From NCBI RefSeq assembly GCF_036345915.1, contig NZ_CP107785.1, forward strand, positions 6,262,001-6,326,000: a stretch of 64,000 nt of DNA, read 5' to 3'. The notes below the pieces were generated by a model. That model was not told the origin of the DNA and made no database searches. It was given only the letters and a program-made list of their open reading frames with translations. The translations under genes and the position numbers were made by a program. Origin of the DNA: Nocardia sp. NBC_00565 (lineage in GTDB: Bacteria; Actinomycetota; Actinomycetes; Mycobacteriales; Mycobacteriaceae). Below, in pieces: positions 55,429 through 64,000 of this stretch. Position 1 is the first letter of the stretch. The number at the start of each line of letters is the position of its first letter.

Positions 55429-55988
55429 CCTGTAACCCCTCGCTCAGACTCGCAGGCACTGCGACGGAACTACGCCGTGCCACCTGTCCGAAATTCCCCT
55501 TGTATCTACTTTTTCCAATTTCGAACCGGCACTACCCCTGCTCCCGAATGCGCCGATTACATACGGCGCGTGTAGCTCGATACGCCCTGCCCATCGATCA
55601 GCAGGCGGCACCAGCCCAGCCGGACCGAGACGCACGGCCGCGAAATCGCACTCACACGGACCGTCCTGCCGGTCGGTGTCACCGCCCGCGAGATGGCATC
55701 AAGACCTATTCGAAGCCGCGGAGATCGTGGATCGTAACAATTTTTCGCAGTCTCGTTTGCCATTGCGTGCACGGTATGAGCTGATATCGGCGGTCTGTCC
55801 GATTCGGGGTCGAACAGGTTCCGACCCGCACACTTCGGTACTACCTATTAGCAGTTGATGACTTCTTGCCCCACGGCGGGAGATATCATTTCGCTCCCAT
55901 CCGCACGTCGTGCTGCCTCGAATACTGTGCAGTTCGTAACCTTCACCTGCCAGGAATGTCGCCCCAGAGTATGAAGGAGAACCCGAAA

Positions 55989-56057
55989 GTGTGGCAGCGT
56001 ATCGGTCATCCGGTCGGAGCAATCGCCGCTGTGCTCGAGACTCCTCTCACCGCGTGA
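55989..56057 (+). CDS. 22-codon leader peptide candidate upstream of mbtH
   Basis: A GTG start at 55989 with AAGGAGA 9 bases upstream opens a 22-residue frame beginning MWQRIGHPVG and ending LETPLTA, stop at 56057. An in-frame ATG at 55971 would add six residues but lacks a ribosome-binding site. The stop is 13 bases before an intrinsic terminator (56071) and 234 bases before mbtH. The arrangement suggests a translated leader controlling read-through. It has no known motif that I recognise. Confidence 0.45.
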   Translation: MWQRIGHPVGAIAAVLETPLTA

Positions 56058-56070
56058 TCGCGAATCCCCA

Positions 56071-56114
56071 ATCCCCCGGTTGTGTGCCACCGATACACAT
56101 ACCCGGGGATTTTT
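56071..56114 (+). terminator. Intrinsic terminator (attenuator candidate) before mbtH
   Basis: Left arm ATCCCCCGGTTGTGT (56071-56085) pairs with ACACATACCCGGGGAT (56095-56110), with small internal mismatches, followed by five T. This is a canonical U-tailed terminator, which is rare in actinobacteria. It lies between the short leader frame and mbtH on the coding strand. The remaining 55429-55970 stretch of the divergent NRPS/mbtH region shows no gene and should contain both promoters. Confidence 0.7.
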
Positions 56115-56291
56115 CTGCTCGCTATTCCTGCTCGCGGTGAACAAGGTCCTGTTCTTCTTCCGAGCCGAGATACCCGCCCTTTTGTCAGGGTGCATTGCCA
56201 GGCCGATGCACCGCTCGGGAGATCCGACCCGGATGAGACGGACTACGAGCGTTGTCCGTCCGTGCACAATGTCAGTATCCAGTGAGGTGAA

Positions 56292-56558
56292 ATGAGCACC
56301 AATCCCTTCGACGACGAAGACGGCCGGTTCTTGGTTCTGGTCAACGACGAGGAGCAGCATTCCCTCTGGCCGACCTTTGCCGAGATCCCGTACGGCTGGA
56401 GAGTCGTGTTCGACGAAAACAGCCGGGCCGCCTGCGTCGAGTACGTCGACAAGAACTGGACAGATATGCGGCCGAAGAGTCTGCGCGATGCAATGGCCGC
56501 CGACAACGCGGCACGCAAGGCCGCCAGGCCCAGGTCCTTAGCCGGCGATAGCAGATAG
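56292..56558 (+). CDS. MbtH family NRPS chaperone
   Basis: 88 residues with the MbtH signature: [53 protein letters not shown]. The conserved Asn-Pro-Phe, Ser-Leu-Trp-Pro and Trp-Thr-Asp-Met-Arg-Pro elements are all present. MbtH proteins bind the adenylation domains and are needed for their folding or activity. GAGGTG precedes the ATG. It is divergent from the NRPS gene, across an 860-base region that carries the leader/terminator pair. It is the obvious partner of the seven A domains. Confidence 0.95.
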   Translation: MSTNPFDDEDGRFLVLVNDEEQHSLWPTFAEIPYGWRVVFDENSRAACVEYVDKNWTDMRPKSLRDAMAADNAARKAARPRSLAGDSR

Positions 56559-56641
56559 TGCGCAGCGGCGGTTCGGCCCAAGATACGGGGCTGTGTGACG
56601 CCGCCGGTGTCACATGCCCCCGCACCCGCCCGCTCACTTCC

Positions 56642-56791
56642 CGTTTCCCGAGACCGGCCACACTCGACCAGGGTGGAATCGTCCACCACACCGTCGGTCC
56701 GCAATCTGGTGTCTGCCAGTGCCCGGGTCACCGCACAGATCAGTCCGGCGGCGTTCCGCGGCCGCTTGTTATAGCCGGGCTGTTTCGGTAG
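56642..56791 (-). pseudogene. IS982-family transposase fragment
   Basis: Fifty codons in one minus frame read LPKQPGYNKR, an AAGLICAVTRALAD segment and VVDDSTLVECGRSRET. This matches the well-conserved IS982 transposase core (usually DSTPVECGRSRETV) that I recall from actinobacteria. It has no start, and the frame is lost right after RET. The rest of the transposase is missing. The fragment overlaps the 3' end of the next ORF in another frame. Confidence 0.65.
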
Positions 56792-57054
56792 GCAACGAGC
56801 AGGTACACCACCGATCGGCGATCTCGAGTTGGCCGGAGATTCGATCGATCCCGAATATGTGCCTGTTCTTCCCGTGTCGCACGCGCCTCCTTCACTTGCT
56901 TAAATGCAAAGACCGCAGCTCCAACAGCGACAGCAGTGGTTGTCCATCCGGCGCTGGCAGCCCAAGCATCAGCGGTCATCCCGAATAATTGGTCCCACAC
57001 ATCTCCGAACCAATTGCCAATATCTTGTGTCCACTCGGGTAGAGCAAGGTTCAC
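56740..57054 (-). CDS. Truncated small membrane protein, hypothetical
   Basis: 104 residues: an amphipathic Trp-rich N-terminus, one membrane segment about 36-52 (GWTTTAVAVGAAVFAF), then a charged helix KQVKEARATREEQA. That layout is common in actinobacterial one-TM proteins that continue with a cytoplasmic domain. Here the residues after about 68 are Arg-rich and overlap the IS982 fragment out of frame, so the natural C-terminus was probably lost to that insertion or deletion. Function unknown. Confidence 0.4.
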   Translation of the reverse strand: MNLALPEWTQDIGNWFGDVWDQLFGMTADAWAASAGWTTTAVAVGAAVFAFKQVKEARATREEQAHIRDRSNLRPTRDRRSVVYLLVAYRNSPAITSGRGTPPD

Positions 57055-57082
57055 GCGGCGATTCTGTCACCCGGCACCGACA

Positions 57083-57822
57083 TCACACCGCGCTCATGTC
57101 CGGGTCAACGCGGCGCAACGCCGACGCCAGCAATTCACTTCGGAGGTGCTCGGCTGGCATCGCGGCCAGCCCGTGTGTCGCTTCCCCAACAGCTTCGGCC
57201 GTGCGCCCCAGCAGCGACAGAACACCGCCACGCTGCACCGCCCCGAATCCGGTGCTCCACCAATACATCGACGCCGGAGGTTCAACACCGTCCGCCGCTT
57301 CTGTCGCAACGTTGGCCAGAGCGAGCGCGCGTTGCGCTTCGCCCTTGTCGCCGTGCGCGGCCAACAGCTCAGCCCGCCGCATTCGCCCGTAGGCCGTGAT
57401 GACGGGGTGCGCGTTCCGTACCGCCAGCGCTGCATCCGACAGGGCGACAACCTCGCCGTACTCCCCCGCGCTCACGGTCACGTAGCCGAGGAATCCTAGA
57501 CTGTGCGCCAGACGGTCCGCGTCGCGAGATTCCTTGGCCAGGTTCACCGCCGTACCGAGGCTGCGACGCGCTGCTGCGTCAGCTCCGATCGCGTGCTCCA
57601 GCCATCCCCGATATTGCGTGATCTCCGATGCGAGGGACGCCGAATGCTCCGCCCTGTGCGCGCCTCACCGGCAAAGGTCTCGGCCATCTCGCCCATGCCT
57701 CGGACAGCGGGCAGAACCGTCAAAGCCCCTGCTTCGTCCTCGATTCGCCGGGTAGCCGCCAGCATCAATGCACCGGGCTCCATATGTCCAGCCTCCGCTA
57801 GCACACCCTTGTAAACCCGCAT
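57083..57822 (-). pseudogene. Frameshifted TPR-type regulator remnant
   Basis: Two minus frames form one protein if a single base is restored near 57655-57665. The upstream frame ends in MAETFAGEA; the downstream frame continues with RAEHSASLASEITQYRGWLE and runs through LAKESRDADRLAHSLGFLGY, ALAVRNAHPVITAYGRMRRA and RGGVLSLLGRTAEAV to a stop at 57083. The helical A/L/G-rich repeats resemble the C-terminal TPR half of actinobacterial XRE regulators. No helix-turn-helix N-terminus is found upstream. The stretch 57823-58256 has no gene I can name. Confidence 0.5.
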
Positions 57823-58256
57823 CCGTACTCAACCCCAAAAACCGATGCCACGGCCGCGATTGCCGCTGCGACGTTCGCACCAATTGACGCGGACCTGCTG
57901 GCCGATGTCTACGGGGGCCTCCTGTCCCTGCCGCCGGCAATCGACATAGAGCCAACGTCGGTGCGAGACACCGGAATGCCGTGAGCAGCGGCATGAACAC
58001 ATTCGACTGATCCTGGCGATTGGTATTCCGCTGGTGGTGCTGTTCGGTGCGTTGTTCTGGCCGGAGCGCATTCCGAAGGACCGCACTGTTCGCGCAATCC
58101 GAGCGCGCATCACCGAAGAAGACAGCTCAGACGACCACCTGCGTAAACGCCACCTGGGTAGTTGCCCACCCGCAGCGGGATGGCACGGGGGTGGCATGGC
58201 AGGCCGTGTTGACCTGTCGCACCATCCTCGTAAGCCCCCTACCAGGTGCGATGCAG

Positions 58257-58330
58257 TGCCCCCAGTCGGACTCGAACCGACACTTTGCAGATTTTAAGTC
58301 TGCTGCCTCTGCCAATTGGGCTATAGGGGC
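58257..58330 (-). tRNA. tRNA with UAA anticodon (Leu codon UUA), class I shape
   Basis: 74 nt on the minus strand. The acceptor stem is GCCCCTA with TGGGGGC, discriminator A. The D arm contains GCCCAATTGGCAGAGGC. The anticodon stem is GCAGA/TCTGC with loop CTTAAAA, giving anticodon TAA. The variable loop is only 5 nt (AAAGT). The T arm is GTCGG-TTCGAGT-CCGAC. CCA is not encoded. UAA reads the rare leucine codon UUA, but leucine tRNAs normally have a long variable arm, which is absent here. Confidence 0.85.
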
Positions 58331-58463
58331 CTCAGGCTAGCGTACCGACCCGTACGGCTGTACCGGAATCCCGAGTGGTCTTGGCAGGACCGGGCGCCTG
58401 AGCCCTGAGCGGGGCACATATGTGCTGCTCGGGGTGCGGGCGCTCGGAGTCCTTGGGGGACAG

Positions 58464-59987
58464 CTATTCTCGCGTGGCTGCCGAGGTCGGCGGCAGTGCG
58501 TCGTCGGCGGAATTCGCCGTGGGCGTGTTGCCGAGGACGGAGTGTCGGCGGCTGTAGGCGAAATACACGATCAGGCCCAGTGCCATCCAGATGATGAAGC
58601 GCAGCCAGGTTTCGACCGAGAGGTTGAGCATCAGCCAGAGGCAGGCCAGCACGGCCAGGATCGGGATCAGCGGGACCAGTGGGACGCGGAAGCCGCGCGG
58701 GAGATCGGGGCGGGTACGGCGCAGGATCAGGACGCCGACCGAGACCAGCACGAAGGCGAAGAGGGTGCCGATATTGACCATCTCTTCGAGGGTGCCGAAG
58801 TCCACGAATCCGGCGAGTAGGGAACAGACGATGCCGACAACGATGGTGAGCCGGACCGGCGTGCCGTGCTTGCCGGTGTGGGCGAGGCGGCGCGGCAGCA
58901 GACCGTCGCGCGACATCGCGAACAGCACGCGGGTCTGCCCGAGGAACATCACCATGACGACCGTGGTGAGCCCGGCCAGCGCGCCGATGGAGATGATGTT
59001 CTTCGTCCAGGTGGCCCCGTGCTGCGCGAAAGCCGTTGCGAGCGTTGCATGCTCGCCGGACAGCGCGGTGTAGGGCACCATGCCGGTGAGGATCAGGGAT
59101 ACCGCGACGTAGAGGATCGTGACGATGATCAGCGATCCGAGGATGCCGCGGGGCACCGCGCGCTGCGGGTTTTTCGTCTCCTCGGCGGCGGTCGCGACGA
59201 CGTCGAAGCCGATGAACGCGAAGAACACCAAACTCGCCGCAGCGAGCAGGCCGTACCAGCCGAAGTTGCTGTGCCCCGCGCCGGTGAGGTAGGAGAACAG
59301 CGACTGGCGCAGCCCCTCGCCTTCGGCGCCCGGCTGTGACGGCGGGATGTAGGGCGTGAGGTTCGACTTGTCGAAATAGGTCGCGCCGACGACGAGCACC
59401 AGCGCGATCACGCTCAGTTTGATGGCGACGGCCACCGCCGAGACGCGCGAGGACACCTTGGTGCCGATTGCCAGCAGTACGCCGAGTACCGAGATGAGAA
59501 GTACTGCGCCCCAGTCGAAGTCGATCGAACCCAGATGCACGATCGGTGAATGCGACCCCATCACCTCACCGAGATACTGCGACCACCCCTTGGCGACCAC
59601 CGAAACCGCGAGCGCGAACTCCAGAACCAGGTCCCAGCCGATGATCCACGCGACGAGTTCACCGAAAGTGGCGTAGGAGAAGGTATAAGCGCTGCCCGCC
59701 ACTGGCACGGTCGAGGCGAATTCGGCGTAGCACAGCGCGGTCAATCCGCAGGCGATGGCGGCGAAGACGAAGGCCAGCGAGACCGACGGCCCGGCCACAT
59801 TGCCGGCGGTCCACGCGGTGAGCGTGAAGATGCCTGCACCGACGACCACGGCGACACCGAAGATGGTGAGGTCCCAGGCGGTCAGGTCCTTGCGCAGTTT
59901 CGAGTCGGGTTCGTCGGTGTCCCGGATCGACTGCTCGACCGACTTGGTGCGGAACAGACCGCCCCATCGAGTTCCAGGGGTCGCCAC
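58464..59987 (-). CDS. APC-superfamily amino acid permease
   Basis: 507 residues from the GTG at 59987, chosen because GCGAGGAGTGAGT precedes it; a longer frame to 60053 would overlap the upstream transporter. About 12 membrane segments. The cationic-amino-acid-transporter hallmark LTAWDLTIFGVAVVVGAGIF is near residue 40. FFAFIGFDVVATAAEETKNPQRAVPRGI is the conserved loop of the APC/CAT group. The C-terminal tail is polar. It imports or exchanges amino acids at the cytoplasmic membrane. It is the second of two minus-strand transporter genes, 55 bases after the peptide transporter, so probably an operon. Confidence 0.9.
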   Translation of the reverse strand: MATPGTRWGGLFRTKSVEQSIRDTDEPDSKLRKDLTAWDLTIFGVAVVVGAGIFTLTAWTAGNVAGPSVSLAFVFAAIACGLTALCYAEFASTVPVAGSAYTFSYATFGELVAWIIGWDLVLEFALAVSVVAKGWSQYLGEVMGSHSPIVHLGSIDFDWGAVLLISVLGVLLAIGTKVSSRVSAVAVAIKLSVIALVLVVGATYFDKSNLTPYIPPSQPGAEGEGLRQSLFSYLTGAGHSNFGWYGLLAAASLVFFAFIGFDVVATAAEETKNPQRAVPRGILGSLIIVTILYVAVSLILTGMVPYTALSGEHATLATAFAQHGATWTKNIISIGALAGLTTVVMVMFLGQTRVLFAMSRDGLLPRRLAHTGKHGTPVRLTIVVGIVCSLLAGFVDFGTLEEMVNIGTLFAFVLVSVGVLILRRTRPDLPRGFRVPLVPLIPILAVLACLWLMLNLSVETWLRFIIWMALGLIVYFAYSRRHSVLGNTPTANSADDALPPTSAATRE

Positions 59988-60042
59988 ACTCACTCCTCGC
60001 TGTCGACGACGGGTTCTCCGCCGATGTTTCGATCCACCGGTG

Positions 60043-61509
60043 TCAATGCACACCGGCCATATGTCGGCTCACCCATGGTGTGAGTGCGACGACGATCAGA
60101 CCGGCACAAATCGCCACCGCTCCGGTGATACCGAAGTAGGCGAATTCGTGGTCCGCGTCATAGAACCGAGCCAAAGTACCGGACATCGAGGTGCCGATGC
60201 CAACGGAGAAGAAGTACAGCGCCATCATCTGTGCGCGGAACGCCTCGGGCGCCAACTGCGTGGTCACCGAGAGACCGATCGGCGAAAGCAGCAGCTCCGA
60301 GACCGCGAAGGCGCCCATGATGAGCAGCACCGCCAGCGCCGGAACCGACTTCCCGCTGGTGCCCGAGAACAGCACGAACAACCAGAACGCCAGTCCCATC
60401 CCGATCACGCCGAGCGCGAATTTGCGCGGTGTGCTCGGCGCGCGATTGCCCAGCTTGGTCCACATCAGCGCGAACAGCGGCGACAGGCAGATGATCCACA
60501 CCGGTTCGACCGAGCCGATCCAGTTCGACGGTGCGGTCCAGCCGAAGACGCGCCAGTTCATCCGCTCGTCGGAGTAGACCGCGAGCACGGTGAAGATCTG
60601 CTGGAACAGCGACCAGAAGACCGCGTTCGCGATGAACAGCGGAATGAACGCGCGGACCCGGCTGCGCTCGATCGGCGTCACCTCGGCGCTGGTCAGCATG
60701 ATCACGAAGTAGGCGAGCGCGGCCGCGATGATGACACCCGTGGTGACCTCGGAGAGGTTGTCCAGATTCACCAGTCCGGTGACCATGGCCAGCACGACCA
60801 CGATGGCCGCACCCACCACCAGCGCGGCGATCGGCCCGACGGCGCTGCGCGGCAACGGATTGGGCACATGCTTGCCCGCGTCGCCGAGATTGCGCCGGAA
60901 CACCACGTACTGGGCAAGTCCCAATGCCATGCCGACCGCGGCCGCGCCGAAGCCGTAGTGGAAGCCCCAATTCCGTTGCAGCAGACCGGTGAGCAGCGGG
61001 CCGACGAACGCGCCCAGGTTGATGCCCAGGTAGAACAGTGTGAAGCCGCCGTCGAAGCGCGAGTCACCGGGCTGGTACAGCGTGCCGAGCAGCGAGGACG
61101 CATTGGCCTTGAGCCCGCCGCTGCCGAGCGCGACCAAGACCAGGCCGACGCCGACACCGGTCAGCCCCGGCAGGATCGCCAGCGCGATATGTCCGGCCAC
61201 CACCACGACGCCGCCGTAGAAGACGGTGCGCTCCATGCCGATCAACCGGTCGGCGACCCAACCGCCGAGCACCGTCGACAGATACACCAGACCGCCGTAC
61301 GCGCCGACGATGCCGACACCGGTGCTCTGCGACAGGCCGAGTCCGCCCTCGGTCGTCGAGTAGTAGAGGTAGTACCCGAGGATGGTGAGCATCCCGTAGA
61401 ACGAGAACCGTTCCCAGAGTTCGACTCCGAAGAGGTTGGTCAACCCGATGGGGTGACCGAACAGGGTCCGGTCCCGGACCGATTGCTCCGCCATTGCTGC
61501 ATCGGACAT
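60043..61509 (-). CDS. POT/PTR family proton-coupled oligopeptide transporter
   Basis: 488 residues from the ATG at 61509 (MSDAAMAEQ); the open frame extends 29 codons further but without support. The family signature is plain: GVELWERFSFYGMLTILGYYL in helix 1 (ExxERFxYY type) and FTLFYLGINLGAFVGPLLTG (the PTR2 FYLxINxG motif). About 14 membrane segments. It imports di- and tripeptides with protons. Upstream is a 274-base divergent region to the VOC gene with no other feature that I can support. Confidence 0.93.
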   Translation of the reverse strand: MSDAAMAEQSVRDRTLFGHPIGLTNLFGVELWERFSFYGMLTILGYYLYYSTTEGGLGLSQSTGVGIVGAYGGLVYLSTVLGGWVADRLIGMERTVFYGGVVVVAGHIALAILPGLTGVGVGLVLVALGSGGLKANASSLLGTLYQPGDSRFDGGFTLFYLGINLGAFVGPLLTGLLQRNWGFHYGFGAAAVGMALGLAQYVVFRRNLGDAGKHVPNPLPRSAVGPIAALVVGAAIVVVLAMVTGLVNLDNLSEVTTGVIIAAALAYFVIMLTSAEVTPIERSRVRAFIPLFIANAVFWSLFQQIFTVLAVYSDERMNWRVFGWTAPSNWIGSVEPVWIICLSPLFALMWTKLGNRAPSTPRKFALGVIGMGLAFWLFVLFSGTSGKSVPALAVLLIMGAFAVSELLLSPIGLSVTTQLAPEAFRAQMMALYFFSVGIGTSMSGTLARFYDADHEFAYFGITGAVAICAGLIVVALTPWVSRHMAGVH

Positions 61510-61783
61510 GCTCCGACCATCCCATATGGGCAGAGAATTTCCGGCATCCCGAAGAAAGTTTCCCTGTTCACCCGAGATGCCTGCACGAGCCCGCACACCA
61601 GGGGAATCGCAAACCGCTACCCACGCTATGCAGCATGGAAATAGTCGACCAAGGCGGCGCCATGGCGAATTTTCGGCAACATCGAATATTCGTCGAGCGT
61701 CAACGATCCCGGGTGGCTCAGCAAGTCCGGCGAGTATCGAGATCGTGCCGGTGTACCGCGAAGCCCTAGATCAGACTGGTCAT

Positions 61784-62236
61784 ATGGCATTGAGTTGGAA
61801 GCTGGTCATCGACAGCGTGAACGCCCCCGCCCTCGCCGACTTCTGGGCCGCGGCACTCGAGTACGAGGTGGAAGATCCGAGCCCGCTGATCGAGCAGTTG
61901 CTCGCCGCCGGGCACCTGCCCGAGGAGGCGGTCGTCGAATATGGCGGCCACAAGATCTTCCGCGGCTATGCCGCGATCCGCCACCCCGAGGACCCATTCG
62001 ACCAGACCAGTGGCGTCGGTCACGGTCGGCGACTGCTCTTCCAGGACGTGCCCGAGGGCAAGTCCGGCAAGAACCGCCTGCATATCGACATCCATAGCGA
62101 GTCAGGTGACCTCGACAAACTGGTGGCCCGGCTGGAAGAGCTGGGAGCGACCCGCGTCCGCGAGGTCGACCAGGGGCCCGCCGGGCACTGGTGGATCATG
62201 CGAGATCCGGAAGGCAACGAATTCTGCGCCGCGTAA
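61784..62236 (+). CDS. VOC-superfamily (glyoxalase-like) protein
   Basis: 150 residues from the ATG at 61784; the longer open frame upstream is non-coding. The sequence starts SWKLVIDSVNAPALADFWAAALEYEVE, the typical first beta-alpha-beta-beta-beta unit, and ends WWIMRDPEGNEFCAA, the family C-terminus. HIDIHSESGDLDKLVARLEELGA begins the second unit. Members of this Glyoxalase_6-type group are enzymes or binding proteins of mostly unknown substrate. It stands alone, divergent from the peptide transporter. Confidence 0.85.
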   Translation: MALSWKLVIDSVNAPALADFWAAALEYEVEDPSPLIEQLLAAGHLPEEAVVEYGGHKIFRGYAAIRHPEDPFDQTSGVGHGRRLLFQDVPEGKSGKNRLHIDIHSESGDLDKLVARLEELGATRVREVDQGPAGHWWIMRDPEGNEFCAA

Positions 62237-62350
62237 TTGTGAGCCAGCTCATCCAGCGATAACGCTCGACGAGAAGCCATCGGGACTTCCCGGTAGAGTG
62301 CGTCCTCGATAGACGGGGAACCCTCGTTGTTGGCTACCCGGGGGAACCTG

Positions 62351-63175
62351 ATGAAGTGCTCGAGCGCGCGAGTTGCGCTGTTGATCGCCGCGATCGTCAC
62401 GCTGGTTTCGCTGCTCGGCACCGGGTGCGCACCGGTATCCGCGGTGGACGCGGTGCAGATATCCGATCCGGTCGAAATGGCCGCGGCCGAGCCGCCGCTG
62501 TCGGCCAATACCCTGCACGCCGATCTGCGGCTCGCACCATTTCGGTGTGGGCTGCCTGCGATCGGCATGAGCGCGGCCGACCAGCGGCAGTTCGTCCAGA
62601 CTGCCCTGGACTGCCTGGCGAAGACATGGGGCGCGACCCTGAGCTCGGCCGGTATGACCGTGGCGCCGCTGGAGCTGGTCGTGGTGGACAGCGTGACGTC
62701 CGGCTGCTCGAAGCAGGTCCAGCCGACCGATGCCGCCTTCTACTGCGGCGGGCGCGTGTACTGGCCCACCGACGATCCGATTCATCACGGCTGGGGCCCG
62801 TTGCTCCCGCAGTACCTGCTGTTCGTCGTGATGCACGAATACGGCCACCACCTGCAGTCCTCCACCGGCATCCTGCGCAAGGCCGATACGGACATCGGTA
62901 GCGCGGGCGAGAAGTCCCCGCTCGGCCTGGAACTCAGCAGACGAATCGAACTGCAGGCCCAATGCCTGGCCGGAGTGACGCTGGCAGCCGCACAGGCGGG
63001 CGGCCTGGTAACCCCGTCCGCGGCCGCCGAGTTGATCGAAATACAAGCCGATACCGAAGAGGACCCGACCCACGGCACCGGGACCAACAGCCAGCGCTGG
63101 GCCGAGGCGGGTTATCGAAGCACGTCCACATCGGTATGCAATACGTGGGCAGCAGCGCCGGACGAGGTGAACTGA
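62351..63175 (+). CDS. Putative neutral zinc metallopeptidase lipoprotein
   Basis: 274 residues from the ATG at 62351 (MKCSSARV). The signal peptide ends in a lipobox LLGTGC with Cys26, predicting a membrane-anchored lipoprotein. The peptidase core has YCGGRVYWP, then HEYGH at 162-166 (HExxH zinc motif), and RIELQAQCLAG, the third-ligand region of the neutral zinc metallopeptidase family (YpfJ type). Substrate unknown; an envelope protease is inferred. Its stop is 3 bases from the stop of the convergent phosphatase gene. Confidence 0.85.
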   Translation: MKCSSARVALLIAAIVTLVSLLGTGCAPVSAVDAVQISDPVEMAAAEPPLSANTLHADLRLAPFRCGLPAIGMSAADQRQFVQTALDCLAKTWGATLSSAGMTVAPLELVVVDSVTSGCSKQVQPTDAAFYCGGRVYWPTDDPIHHGWGPLLPQYLLFVVMHEYGHHLQSSTGILRKADTDIGSAGEKSPLGLELSRRIELQAQCLAGVTLAAAQAGGLVTPSAAAELIEIQADTEEDPTHGTGTNSQRWAEAGYRSTSTSVCNTWAAAPDEVN

Positions 63176-63178
63176 CGG

Positions 63179-64000
63179 TCAGGCGATGGACAGGGCGATG
63201 CCGTCGAGGATGTCGTGTTCGCTGACGATGAGTTCGGAGATGTCGGCGCGGCGGGACAATTCGGCGGCGAGGACTTCGGTGATGACGGCGCCGCCGCCGA
63301 TGACGTCGACGCGGCCCGGATGCATGGGACCCAGGGCGGCGCGCTGGTCGTGGTTCATGGCGATGAGGCGGTCGCAGACGTCGCGGATCTGATCCAAGGT
63401 CAGGTGGGTGAGATGGACGCGCTCGGAGTCGTATTCGGGGAGATCGAGGGCTACGGCGGCGATGGTGGTCATGGTGCCAGCCACGCCGACCCAGGTGTGC
63501 GCGCCATCGACGGGCACCTCGGCGAAGGCCTCGGCTAGTCGTTCGGCGGCGAATTCCCGTGCGGCGGCGACCTGTTCGGCGGTCGGCGGATTACCGGGCA
63601 GACAGCGCTCGGTGATCCGGACACAGCCGATATCTGCGGAGAACGCGGCCCGCACACCGGCGCTGTCGCCCAGGACGAGTTCGGTCGAACCGCCACCGAG
63701 ATCGACGACGACGAAAGGCCCTGTCGCACTGGACAGTTCACCGACCGCGCCGGTAAAGGACAGCCGCGCCTCCTCGTCACCGGTGATCACCTCGGCCTCC
63801 GCACCCGACACCACGGCGCCGAGTTCGGCACGCGCCATGGCGAAGAAGTCCTCGCGATTGGCGGCATCCCGAGTGGCCGAGGTGGCGACCATCCGCACCC
63901 GGCTGACACCGGCCTCCCGCATGAGCGCGACATAGTCGGCGAGCGCGATCCTGGTGCGCTCGATGGCCTCCGGCGCGAGCGAACCGGTCGCGTCCACACC
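63179..64000 (-). CDS. Ppx/GppA family exopolyphosphatase, 5' end outside window
   Basis: About 274 residues are visible, and the frame is open to the right edge. RVRMVATSATRDAANREDF, EVITGDEEARLSFTGAVG, the phosphate-loop strand VVVDLGGGSTELVLGD, and MHPGRVDVIGGGAVI are all classic Ppx/GppA actin-fold motifs. Actinobacterial members of about 310-320 residues hydrolyse polyphosphate or (p)ppGpp precursors, so roughly 40 N-terminal residues lie outside. It is a housekeeping gene marking the chromosome backbone. Confidence 0.93.
   Translation of the reverse strand, partial: GVDATGSLAPEAIERTRIALADYVALMREAGVSRVRMVATSATRDAANREDFFAMARAELGAVVSGAEAEVITGDEEARLSFTGAVGELSSATGPFVVVDLGGGSTELVLGDSAGVRAAFSADIGCVRITERCLPGNPPTAEQVAAAREFAAERLAEAFAEVPVDGAHTWVGVAGTMTTIAAVALDLPEYDSERVHLTHLTLDQIRDVCDRLIAMNHDQRAALGPMHPGRVDVIGGGAVITEVLAAELSRRADISELIVSEHDILDGIALSIA

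Noticed and set aside
58034..58297. Plus-strand ORF with one hydrophobic segment, ending inside the tRNA
   Set aside because: The frame begins without a proper start, its hydrophobic part extends upstream to a stop with no start codon, and its 3' end is antisense to the tRNA. At most a remnant.

Overview
The window reads as a GC-rich actinobacterial chromosome segment, most likely Nocardia or a close relative in the Mycobacteriales (inference). Pointers are a RamB/ScfR-type regulator remnant, an LppX/LprG-type lipoprotein, a FadD32-like fatty acyl-AMP ligase, an MbtH protein and generous use of GTG starts. It is dominated by specialised metabolism and accessory DNA, with ordinary chromosomal genes at both ends.

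1-4.2 kb: the 3' part of a deazaflavin-dependent nitroreductase-like gene, a tiny histidine-rich protein, a decayed short-chain-acyl regulator, and a two-domain terpene enzyme (N-terminal prenyl diphosphate synthase, C-terminal class I terpene cyclase) that ends at a strong hairpin.

4.3-17.5 kb: a compact minus-strand operon of 13 genes read from an acyl carrier protein at 16.1 kb down to an SCP2-like protein at 4.3 kb. Its core is a DarB-like ketosynthase III, a DarA-like flavodoxin-fold protein, an aromatic FAD monooxygenase, a FabF-type ketosynthase and a fatty acyl-AMP ligase. With them are an ABC exporter, DUF1702, DUF3237, two SCP2-like proteins and a lipoprotein. I infer a dialkylresorcinol/cyclohexanedione-type lipid pathway with export. 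A divergent TetR gene with an apparently leaderless promoter is the likely local regulator.

17.5-30.3 kb: an FtsX-type permease remnant, a perfect 16-bp hairpin, a 3491-residue protein made of about 40 IPT/TIG repeats plus a C-terminal ice-binding (DUF3494) domain, and a crippled IS21 element in which istA and istB are fused by deletion.

31-56.6 kb: one 8154-residue non-ribosomal peptide synthetase with seven modules, one epimerase and a thioesterase. A divergent mbtH gene is preceded by a 22-codon reading frame and an intrinsic terminator, which looks like an attenuator. The predicted product is an N-capped heptapeptide with a D-residue at position 5 and Thr last.

56.6-64 kb: a junk-rich stretch (IS982 transposase fragment, truncated membrane protein, frameshifted TPR regulator), a class I-shaped tRNA with a UAA anticodon, then normal chromosomal genes: an APC amino-acid permease, a POT peptide transporter, a VOC protein, a zinc metallopeptidase lipoprotein and a Ppx/GppA phosphatase cut by the right edge.
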